Assembly: GCA_934654805.1 (NCBI GenBank)
Contig: CAKUGW010000108.1
Coordinates: forward strand, 1 to 10,876
Direction: 5' to 3'
DNA length: 10,876 bases
DNA from: an uncultured Kiritimatiellota bacterium
GTDB taxonomy: Bacteria > Verrucomicrobiota > Kiritimatiellia > RFP12 > UBA1067
The translations under genes were made by a program, and so were the position numbers. The notes under the pieces are model-generated. The model had not been told where the DNA came from. It saw nothing but the letters and a program-made list of their open reading frames with translations, and made no database searches. Of this stretch, positions 1 to 6,910 are shown one piece after another; the first letter of the stretch is position 1, and each line of letters opens with the position of its first letter.

Positions 1-39
1 CAGTATGCCATTATCCTTACTGAGTAGATTCCTTTCATT

Positions 40-861
<822 letters not shown>

Positions 862-867
862 GCCCGG

Positions 868-874
868 CCTCTCC
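868..874 (-). promoter_or_regulatory. Shine-Dalgarno site for tlyA
   Basis: On the minus strand the site reads GGAGAGG and lies 6 nt before the GTG start of tlyA. It supports GTG at 861 as the true start, since no ATG is better placed. Confidence 0.6.
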
Positions 875-876
875 GT

Positions 877-2193
877 CTACTTCTCCGCCGTGATGAACGT
901 CACCTTGCGGATCTCGGCGCGGGGGAAGGTCTGCGTGATGCCGAGCGAGACCTCCACGACGATCGCCTCCGGCGAGTTCGAGACCAGCACGCCCCTGTAC
1001 GTCCCGCGCGCCGTCACGATCTCGATGTCCGGCGTGAAGATCCGCCGCAGGCGGATGCGGTGCTGGCCCGTCTTCTGGTTCTGCACCGTCGGATGCCGCA
1101 CCGCGTCCGCGTAGCCGTCCTTCGTGACGACGAGGCGGTGCTCGCCCTCCAGCACGCTGTCGATGACGAACGGGTCGCTGAAGTCGGCGTTCGGGTCCTT
1201 CGCCTTCGTGACGCCGACGACGCGCCCGTCGAGGCTCAGCTGCGCGCCGACCGGCGACGTGCAGACCTCCAGCCGCCCCATGACGTTCGAGAGCCTGAAC
1301 TCCTCGGCCGCCGACGCGCCGTTTTCGAGCGTCACCGTCCGCGTCAGCGTGCCGAAGCCGTCCATTTCGGCGCGCACGGCGTAGTCGCCCGGCTTGAGGC
1401 CCGCGAGCGAGACCGGCGCCTTGCCCTCGAAGCGCTCGTTCACGTAGATGCGCGCGCCCTCCGGGACGGACGCGAGGTGCAGAGTGCCCGGCAGCCCCTT
1501 CAGCACGACCGGGAGCGTCTGCTCGTCGCCCGCGTTCACCGCCAGCTCGCGCACGGCGTCCTCGAAGCCGTCGAGGCGGAACTTCACGATCGCGCGCCCC
1601 TTCGGCACGCCCGTCACCTTCAGCGGCGCGCGCCCGCGCGGAATCCCGTTCACCGTGACCTCCGCGCCCGCCGGCTCGCTGATGACGTCGATCGTGCCGG
1701 ACGCGAGCACGAGCTTCTCCTCGCGCACGAGCGGCCTGCGGCCCTCGAACTTGACGGAGATCACCTGGTCCTGGTAGCCCGTCTTGCGGAGGCGGACGCT
1801 GTGCACGTCGCGCGTGGCGAGGTGCGTGAGGAGGCGCGGCGTCTGCCCGACCGACACGCCGTCGACCTGGATGTCGCAGCCCGCCGGCTCGGTCTTCAGC
1901 AGCAGGAGGCCCTTCTGCTCCTTCAGCACCGTGTTCCGCTCGACGAACGGCCCCTCGCGCGTGTCGAAGAAGCGGTTCGACTCCTCGTATCCCGCGCAGC
2001 GGAACTTCACGTGGTGCTTGCCGGGCGCCAGGTCGTAGAGCATGATCGGCGTCACGCCGCGGTCCTGGCCGTCGACGATGACGGTCGCCCCCGACGGGTT
2101 GGTCGTCAGGCTCACGCGGCACGGCGCCTGCGGATCCGCCGCCCCGGCCATGGCCGCCCAGAGCCCCGCGAACAGAATGCAGCAGAATCTCAT
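877..2193 (-). CDS. Predicted exported PEGA-repeat protein (five repeats)
   Basis: A 438-residue predicted extracytoplasmic protein. A signal peptide (MRFCCILFAGLWAAMAGA, cleavage near residue 19) is followed by five PEGA-type beta repeats, each opening with a 'P.GA.v.vdG...G.tP' signature and ending with 'v.f...GY/GF'. They lie at about 26-70, 96-160, 166-232, 236-301 and 306-383; for example NPSGATVIVDGQDRGVTP (32-49), EPAGAEVTVNGIPRGRAP (173-190) and VPEGARIYVNERFEGKAP (243-260). A C-terminal module (about 389-435, EIVTARGTYRGVLVSNSPEA and following) looks like a small SH3/LSm-type barrel. PEGA repeats are common in cell-surface or envelope proteins and are thought to mediate binding; no catalytic site is visible. 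The ATG at 2193 is preferred over GTG at 2196 because AAGGAG (2201-2206) sits 7 nt before the ATG. The start overlaps the FHA gene stop by 1 nt (TGATG), so the two are probably translationally coupled. Ligand and partner are unknown. Confidence 0.9.
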   Translation of the reverse strand: MRFCCILFAGLWAAMAGAADPQAPCRVSLTTNPSGATVIVDGQDRGVTPIMLYDLAPGKHHVKFRCAGYEESNRFFDTREGPFVERNTVLKEQKGLLLLKTEPAGCDIQVDGVSVGQTPRLLTHLATRDVHSVRLRKTGYQDQVISVKFEGRRPLVREEKLVLASGTIDVISEPAGAEVTVNGIPRGRAPLKVTGVPKGRAIVKFRLDGFEDAVRELAVNAGDEQTLPVVLKGLPGTLHLASVPEGARIYVNERFEGKAPVSLAGLKPGDYAVRAEMDGFGTLTRTVTLENGASAAEEFRLSNVMGRLEVCTSPVGAQLSLDGRVVGVTKAKDPNADFSDPFVIDSVLEGEHRLVVTKDGYADAVRHPTVQNQKTGQHRIRLRRIFTPDIEIVTARGTYRGVLVSNSPEAIVVEVSLGITQTFPRAEIRKVTFITAEK

Positions 2194-3500
2194 CACTTGT
2201 CTCCTTTCATGCGCTTCTCGACGTCAATGAGCTTGGCCGCCGCCGCGCGGTTGCGGTCGTCGCCGCGGTCAGGAATCAGCTCCAGCAGCACGGTCAGCTC
2301 GCGCTGCGCCGTCTCCCACTGCCGCAGGTTGATTGCGCGGTCGGCGAGGAACCGCTGGTTCGCGTAGCGGCTCTCCAGCTCGGCCTTCGCCGCCTCCAGC
2401 CCCTTGCGCGCGTCGTCGGCGCAGGCGGGCTTCGGGTTGACCGTCTCCAGGTAGAACAGCGCCTCCTCGTAGGCCTTCACCGCGCCGAAGAGGTTGCCGT
2501 ACTGCACGTCGCGGTCCTCCCACTTCGCGCGGCCGAGCGCGACCGACTCCTCCGCGAGGGCGACCAGCTTCTCGCGCGAGTACTGCAGCGCCCAGACGCC
2601 GAGCTGGTTCTTCGAGAACGTCTCCAGCTTCTCGCGCACCGCGCGGAACGCCTCCGGCTCCTGCGTGTTGACAATGCGGATCGTCCGCACGCGCGTCGAG
2701 TAGACGACCCTGAGCGTCCAGCTCTCGAGCGCGGGCGGATCCGGCTCGACGCCCTCGTAGGCGCGGTCGATCTCGCGCAGCGCCTTGTAGGCGAGGATGT
2801 CGTTCAGCTCGGCCAGCGCCTTCTCGTCCAGCTTCTGGCTCTTCGTGACGTGCCGGCTCTCGGCGGGCACGTTGTCGACGGACACCTTCAGCACGCCGTC
2901 CGACGAGAGCGTCATCTCGTAGCGGAAGATCTGGTCCTGGCCGGCCTCGACCTTCTCGTAGTAGACCTCCTTCACGGCCGGCGTCTCGTCTTCCGGCACG
3001 GCCTGCACGTCCGCCGGCGGCTCGCCCGGCGGCGCGACCAGCAGCACGTAGATCGCCGCCGCGCCGACGAGGATCGCGACCGCCCAGAGGATGTTCGCGA
3101 GCGGCGAGCGACGCTTCGCGCGCGCACCCGGCGCCGCCGCGACCGTCTTCTCGCCGAGGCCGAGGTCGACCGTGCCCGCCGCCGGCGCCGGCGCGCCCTC
3201 GCCGACCACGCGCAGGGTCGTCGCGCCGACCACGATGACGTCGCCGGCCTTCAGGTTCGCCGGCGCGTCGCCGAGCGGCCGCCCGTTCAGGGTCGTGCCG
3301 TTCGCGCTCGCGAGATCCGTCAGGCGGATGCCGTCCTCGCCGACCGCCTCGAACAGGCAGTGGTTGCGCGAAAGCTCCTCGTCGGGGATGTGGATGTCGT
3401 TCGAGGACGAGCGCCCCAGGCGCAGGCCGCCCTGCGGGACGGCGAACCTCTTTCCGGCCAGCGCGCCGCTGGCGATCTCGATTTCGGGTCTTTCTGCCAT
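2193..3500 (-). CDS. FHA-domain single-pass membrane protein with TPR-like C-terminus
   Basis: A 435-residue protein. An N-terminal FHA domain (about 27-98) keeps the phosphothreonine-reading residues: GR (29-30), SRNH (44-47) and ANGTTLNG (66-73). An Ala/Pro-rich linker with a basic patch (KRR, 129-131) leads into one transmembrane helix (about 134-156, ILWAVAILVGAAAIYVLLVA). The basic patch predicts the FHA in the cytoplasm and the C-terminal part outside. That part begins with a Pro/Glu-rich spacer and a beta-rich region (about 178-300) I do not recognise, then an all-helical segment (about 305-433, with KAYEEALFYLETV and WETAQRELTVLLELIP) that resembles TPR-like helical hairpins. AAAGGA (3509-3514) lies 8 nt before the ATG. 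The ATG shares one base with the tadC stop (TGATG), and the gene's own stop overlaps the PEGA start. FHA domains usually read Ser/Thr kinase phosphorylation; no kinase lies in this window. The longer open frame upstream of this ATG is only an overlap with tadC and has no domain of its own. Confidence 0.9.
   Translation of the reverse strand: MAERPEIEIASGALAGKRFAVPQGGLRLGRSSSNDIHIPDEELSRNHCLFEAVGEDGIRLTDLASANGTTLNGRPLGDAPANLKAGDVIVVGATTLRVVGEGAPAPAAGTVDLGLGEKTVAAAPGARAKRRSPLANILWAVAILVGAAAIYVLLVAPPGEPPADVQAVPEDETPAVKEVYYEKVEAGQDQIFRYEMTLSSDGVLKVSVDNVPAESRHVTKSQKLDEKALAELNDILAYKALREIDRAYEGVEPDPPALESWTLRVVYSTRVRTIRIVNTQEPEAFRAVREKLETFSKNQLGVWALQYSREKLVALAEESVALGRAKWEDRDVQYGNLFGAVKAYEEALFYLETVNPKPACADDARKGLEAAKAELESRYANQRFLADRAINLRQWETAQRELTVLLELIPDRGDDRNRAAAAKLIDVEKRMKGDK
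2201..2206 (-). promoter_or_regulatory. Shine-Dalgarno site that decides the PEGA gene start
   Basis: AAGGAG on the minus strand lies inside the 3' end of the FHA gene. It is 7 nt before ATG (2193) but only 4 nt before the alternative GTG (2196), so the ATG is favoured. Confidence 0.7.
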
Positions 3501-4300
3501 CAGAAGAATCCTTTCAGTGCCTGGCTCAGGACGGGCCCGAGCAGGATGATGAACACGGCGGGAAAAATGCAGAGCATGAGCGGCCCGAGCATCTTCACGG
3601 GGGCCTCGGCCGCCAGCCTCTCGGCGCGGTCGAACCGCCGCGAGCGGAGCTGTTCGGACTGGATGCGCAGGATCGCGCCGATGGAGACGCCCAGCTCGTC
3701 CGCCTGGACGAGCGCGTACGCGACGGACTTGAGGTCGCCCTGGCCGACGCGCGCGGCCATGTTGCGCAGGGCCTCCTTGCGCGACGAGCCGACCTGGATC
3801 TCCTTCGTCATCCGCAGCAGCTCCTCGTTGAGCGGATCGAGCCGCCGCGACTTGCAGTTGCGCTGGAGCGCGCTGATGAAGTCCATGCCCGCCTCGACCG
3901 AGAGCGTCAGCAGGTCGAGGACGAACGGCAGGGCCCGCTGGATCGAGAGGTGGCGTCGCCTGCGCGCGCCGTAGAGCCAGAAGTTGGGGACGACCCATCC
4001 GAGCATCAGCTGGAGGGCGACGAACTCCTCGCCCGACAGGAGGCCCTCGAAGCCCGCCTGCACGAGCAGGGCGTCGGCGCGCGCGACCGACGCGGCGAAG
4101 AGCGGCCGCCGCACGAGGCCGAAGAAGTTCGGCGCGAACGGCAGCAGCGCGCGGAAGAGGAGGGGGATCGACCGCTCCTGCCGCCGCCCGTCCGCGAGCG
4201 TGACGTACGTGACCTCGCCGGCGACCGCCGCGAGATACCACGCGCAGCCCGCCGCCGCGAGCGCCCACATCGCCGTTGCCGATAGAGAGAGTAAGCTCAA
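3500..4300 (-). CDS. tadC: TadC-like type II/IV secretion platform protein (T2SSF/GspF family)
   Basis: A 266-residue integral membrane protein of the GspF/TadC class. In Tad (tight adherence, Flp pilus) machines, TadB and TadC form the inner-membrane platform driven by the TadA ATPase. An N-terminal transmembrane helix lies at about 8-27 and a second hydrophobic stretch at about 94-110. The T2SSF domain (about 122-258) includes the hallmark ALPFVLDLLTLSVEAGMDFISAL (123-145), the RKEALRNMAARVG...ALVQADELGVSIGAIL region (174-211) and the C-terminal helix FPAVFIILLGPVLSQAL (246-262). The frame is closed just upstream by TAA, so the possible starts are TTG at 4300 or ATG at 4270. TTG keeps the full first membrane helix and is chosen. 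The SD is weak: AAAGG lies about 12 nt upstream. It is first in its unit, behind a strong promoter. No tadA, tadB, prepilin or secretin lies next to it, so this is an isolated platform gene. It is slightly shorter than the roughly 300 residues usual for TadC. Confidence 0.85.
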   Translation of the reverse strand: MSLLSLSATAMWALAAAGCAWYLAAVAGEVTYVTLADGRRQERSIPLLFRALLPFAPNFFGLVRRPLFAASVARADALLVQAGFEGLLSGEEFVALQLMLGWVVPNFWLYGARRRRHLSIQRALPFVLDLLTLSVEAGMDFISALQRNCKSRRLDPLNEELLRMTKEIQVGSSRKEALRNMAARVGQGDLKSVAYALVQADELGVSIGAILRIQSEQLRSRRFDRAERLAAEAPVKMLGPLMLCIFPAVFIILLGPVLSQALKGFF

Positions 4301-4336
4301 GTCGTCCGTTTGCCTTTACCTGCTGAAAACCGTCAA

Positions 4337-4366
4337 AGTATACCCCATTTCAGGCGCGCGTGTCAA
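4337..4366 (-). promoter_or_regulatory. Sigma-70-type promoter for tadC-FHA-PEGA-tlyA
   Basis: On the minus strand the -35 is a perfect TTGACA (4361-4366), the spacer is 18 bp (4343-4360) and the -10 is TATACT (4337-4342). Transcription is predicted to start near 4330, giving a leader of about 30 nt before the TTG start of tadC. It lies in the 88-bp gap (4301-4388) between the RNA methyltransferase stop and tadC, as expected for the head of a new unit. Confidence 0.8.
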
Positions 4367-4388
4367 ATCGAGGCCGGGCATCCCCTTT

Positions 4389-5246
4389 TCAGTGGTCGAT
4401 CTGGCCTTCGCCGTGCCAGGGGACGAAGGCGGGAACCCGGTCAATGCCGGCGGCGATGCGCTGGCGCACGGCCTCGTAGACGAGGATCGTCGCCGCCGCC
4501 GAGACGTTCAGCGAGTCGGCGAGCCCCAGCATCGGGATGCGCACGCGCAGCTCCGCGCCGTCCATCCACTTCGCCGTCAGGCCATACTGCTCCGCGCCGA
4601 GGGCGATCGCGACGTTGCCCGTCAGGTCGACCTCGAAGTGCAGCCGCTCCGCGTGCGGCGTCGCCGCGAGGATCCTGAACCCGCGCGCCTTCAGGAAGGC
4701 CAGCGCCTCGTCGCTCGTCGCCTCCACGATCGGCACGGTGAACATCGTGCCCGTCGAGGCCCGGACGACGTTCGGGTTGTGGATGTCGGTCGTGCGGTCG
4801 CAGACGATGACCGCCGCGACCTTCGCCGCGTCCGCCGACCGCAGGATCGTGCCGAGGTTGCCCGGCTTCTCGATCGCCTCCGTCACGATGACGAGCGCGC
4901 GGTCGGGCAGCTTCAGGTCCTTCAGCCGGATCGACACGTGCGGCCCGACCATGAGCAGCCCGTCGGGGCGCTCCTTGTAGGCGATCTTCTCGAAGCACGT
5001 CCTCGAGCACGCGTAGACCGCCGCGCCCAGCCGTTCGCAGTCCGAGACGAGCGCCGGCTCGTTCTCGTTCTTGAGGTAGAGGTCGGGACAGTGGAAGATC
5101 GCGTGCGGACGGTACCCGCTGTCGAGCGCGCGGCGGCACTCGCGGTAGCCCTCGACGATCATCTCGCCGGAACTCTCGCGCGTGGCGCAGCTCCGCAGCT
5201 TCACCACGTGCTTGAGCTTCGGGTTGCTGGGCGACGTGATGTCCAT
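4389..5246 (-). CDS. TrmH/SpoU-family RNA 2'-O-ribose methyltransferase
   Basis: A 285-residue SPOUT-class enzyme that transfers a methyl group from SAM to ribose in rRNA or tRNA; the exact target is not readable. An N-terminal substrate-binding region begins MDITSPSNPKLKHVVKLR and includes MIVEGYRECRRAL (29-41). The SpoU domain follows with its three motifs: EKPGNLGTILRSADAA (126-141; N130 and R136 conserved), STGTMFTVPI (164-173), and IALGAEQYGL (214-223) with IPMLGLADSLNVSAAA (237-252), the deep-knot SAM site. The length is normal for rRNA members of the family. The frame stays open 11 codons further upstream to a TTG, but that stretch overlaps the preceding esterase gene. The ATG at 5246 starts the family's usual N-terminus and lies 4 nt after the esterase stop (TAAGCCGATG). 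The upstream SD is poor (GAAGAAG), so it may be expressed by coupling to the esterase. Pairing a housekeeping RNA enzyme with a secreted esterase is functionally odd and probably positional. Confidence 0.92.
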   Translation of the reverse strand: MDITSPSNPKLKHVVKLRSCATRESSGEMIVEGYRECRRALDSGYRPHAIFHCPDLYLKNENEPALVSDCERLGAAVYACSRTCFEKIAYKERPDGLLMVGPHVSIRLKDLKLPDRALVIVTEAIEKPGNLGTILRSADAAKVAAVIVCDRTTDIHNPNVVRASTGTMFTVPIVEATSDEALAFLKARGFRILAATPHAERLHFEVDLTGNVAIALGAEQYGLTAKWMDGAELRVRIPMLGLADSLNVSAAATILVYEAVRQRIAAGIDRVPAFVPWHGEGQIDH

Positions 5247-5250
5247 CGGC

Positions 5251-6786
5251 TTACTTCTTCTCGATCGCGAACGCGCCAAGCGGCAGGCAGACGTCGTTGT
5301 AGAGCGCGCCGAACCACGGGGCGGAATGCAGGTAGCGCAGCTTCACGGGCGCCGACACGCCCTCGGCCGCGACGACGAGGTCCTTCCCCTTCACGGGGCC
5401 GTTCCAATAGGGCTTGCCGTTGCCGTCCTTGCCCTCGACGAGGTTCCGGATCTTCGCCGGCTTCCACACGCCGTCCGCGCCGCAGATCTCGAAGCCGACG
5501 GCGACCGAGCGGTCGGGGTTGTAGACGTACCAGCCCTCCGCGTCGTTGAACGAGAGGACGAAGGCGTCGCCCTCGACCTTCCAGCCCTTGAGCGTCGGCG
5601 AGTTGTCGCGCACGGACGTCCAGCCGTAGTCGCGGCGCAGCGCGTGGAGCGCGAGCCGCTTGGCGACCGTGCGCTTGTCGTTCGGGTGGATGTCCTTCAG
5701 GTTGCCGACGTCGTTGATGACGGCCATGCCGGCGTTCGGCTCCTCCGCGTCGAACTGCGCCTGCGCCATCTGGATGTTGGCGATGCCGGCGTTGCCCCAC
5801 GGCGCGAGCTGCGCGAAGTAGAGCTTCAGGCCGGGGTTCGCGAACTCCTTCGCCCAGCCGTTGTAGAGCGCGTGCATCTTGTTCGCGTAGCGCGCGTACT
5901 CGCCCGCGTTGTGGCAGCCCTGGTACCAGATGAAGCCCCGGCAGGCCATCGGCGCATAGGCGGCGACCATGCCGTTCCAGAGGGCGGACGGCTGCTGGAT
6001 CCAGCTGCCGATCGGGCCCTTGCGCATCTCCGGCTTCCAGTCCTTCTCCGCGACGTTCTTCCAGTCGCGCTCGGCGTCGAGGCCCTGAAGCCCCGCATAG
6101 CCGGAGCGCGGCGTCCAGGCGTCGATGTTCGTGCCGCCCCACGAGCTGTCCACGAGGCCGACCGGGATGTCGAGCGCGTTCGCGAGCTCCAGCGCGTAGT
6201 AGTAGCCCATCGCGGACGGCATCCGCTTGCCCTTCTTCCAGGCCTCGAGGAGCGCCGGCGTCATCTTCATCCATTCGGCCTTGTAGCCGTAGCGCGGCGC
6301 GGCGGACGCGACGAGCGGCGTCTTCACGAGGCGCACGAACGGCTTGTCGGTGCTCATGAGCGTCAGCGCGCCCCAGCCGTCGCGGTAGCGCGGGCTGCCG
6401 CCCCAGATCGGGCAGTCGGTGTTGGACTGGCCGGAGCACATCCAGACTTCGCCGACGAGGACGTCCTGAAGCTTGACGACGTCCGTCTCGGCGCCCGCCG
6501 CGCATTCGGCGACGCGCAGGACGCGGCTTTCCTTCGAGGCGGACATCTTCGGCAGCTTCACCGACCACGCGCCGTCGGCTGCGGCGACCGTCTCGACCGT
6601 CGCGCCGGCGAACGAGACGGCGACCGTCTTGCCGGGATCGGCCTTGCCCCAGACGGGCACGTCCCTCTCGCGCTGGAGCACCATGCGGTCCGCAAACGGC
6701 GTCGCGAGCTCGATCTTGGCAAACAGCGGCAGCGTGCACAGCGCAGCCGCCGACAACGTCAATTCTCTCTTCAGGTTCGCTTTCAT
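5251..6786 (-). CDS. Secreted sialate O-acetylesterase
   Basis: A 511-residue exported hydrolase of the SGNH/sialate O-acetylesterase (SASA) family, which removes O-acetyl groups from sialic acids or other acetylated sugars. A signal peptide (residues 1-23, MKANLKRELTLSAAALCTLPLFA) leads into a beta-rich N-terminal domain (about 24-108; LATPFADRMVLQRERDVPVWG is typical). The catalytic domain follows: VGEVWMCSGQSN (111-122) with nucleophile S121, PVGLVDSSWGGTNIDAW (208-224), SALWNGMVAAYAPMACRGF (267-285) with WYQGCHNAGEY (287-297), and D365/H367 in DIHPNDKRTVAKRLALHAL (365-383). A C-terminal beta region runs from about 395 to 505. Ser, Asp and His are all present, so it should be active. Substrate specificity is not readable; host mucin or plant polymer glycans are possible. 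The start is ATG at 6786. No SD precedes it, and the promoter's -10 box ends only 7 nt before the ATG, predicting a leaderless mRNA. Confidence 0.92.
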   Translation of the reverse strand: MKANLKRELTLSAAALCTLPLFAKIELATPFADRMVLQRERDVPVWGKADPGKTVAVSFAGATVETVAAADGAWSVKLPKMSASKESRVLRVAECAAGAETDVVKLQDVLVGEVWMCSGQSNTDCPIWGGSPRYRDGWGALTLMSTDKPFVRLVKTPLVASAAPRYGYKAEWMKMTPALLEAWKKGKRMPSAMGYYYALELANALDIPVGLVDSSWGGTNIDAWTPRSGYAGLQGLDAERDWKNVAEKDWKPEMRKGPIGSWIQQPSALWNGMVAAYAPMACRGFIWYQGCHNAGEYARYANKMHALYNGWAKEFANPGLKLYFAQLAPWGNAGIANIQMAQAQFDAEEPNAGMAVINDVGNLKDIHPNDKRTVAKRLALHALRRDYGWTSVRDNSPTLKGWKVEGDAFVLSFNDAEGWYVYNPDRSVAVGFEICGADGVWKPAKIRNLVEGKDGNGKPYWNGPVKGKDLVVAAEGVSAPVKLRYLHSAPWFGALYNDVCLPLGAFAIEKK

Positions 6787-6793
6787 GGCGCCT

Positions 6794-6802
6794 ATTATAC
6801 CA
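6794..6802 (-). promoter_or_regulatory. Extended -10 promoter for the esterase (leaderless)
   Basis: The minus strand reads TTTGGTATAATAG, giving TGG directly before a perfect TATAAT (6794-6799), i.e. the TGnTATAAT extended -10 form. No convincing TTGACA lies 16-18 bp upstream. With +1 about 7 nt after the hexamer, transcription would start at about 6787, immediately beside the ATG at 6786. Confidence 0.65.
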
Positions 6803-6910
6803 AATCCGCGCAGGGGTCGGCGCGCCTTTCAGGCTGACGCCCTGCCGACGGCCTGATCGCATGAGCCCGAATCGCGCAGGGGCATGGGCGCCTCGGGGCT
6901 CGCCAGCCGC
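6803..6910. other. Short intergenic gap without a gene
   Basis: The gap between the stop of the 299-residue unknown gene and the esterase promoter holds no supportable gene. It has a 10-bp direct repeat CGCGCAGGGG (6807-6816 and 6873-6882) and an imperfect inverted repeat GAGCCCGA (6863-6870) / TCGGGGCTC (6893-6901). Neither is followed by a T-run on the minus strand, so no intrinsic terminator is called for the upstream unit. Confidence 0.5.

Noticed and set aside
9..11. Possible start codon of a next minus-strand gene (ATG behind AAGGAT)
   Set aside because: Only three codons remain in the window and the SD spacing is too short; cannot be supported.
3501..4268. Upstream extension of the FHA gene into a 691-codon frame
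   Set aside because: The added part reads tadC in the wrong frame. The ATG at 3500 has an SD (AAAGGA at 8 nt) and directly precedes the FHA domain.
5894..5926. WYQGCHN in the esterase in place of the often cited WYQGESN, considered as loss of activity
   Set aside because: Cys at this place is, to my knowledge, seen in many bacterial members of the family, and the Ser/Asp/His residues are intact.
5182..6837. Long plus-strand open frame opposite the esterase
   Set aside because: Low-complexity Arg/Val/Leu/Ala translation mirroring esterase codons; no motif and no start signal.
6863..6901. Inverted repeat GAGCCCGA/TCGGGGCTC considered as a terminator
   Set aside because: Large loop, one bulge and no T-run on the transcribed side; called only as a repeat in the gap.
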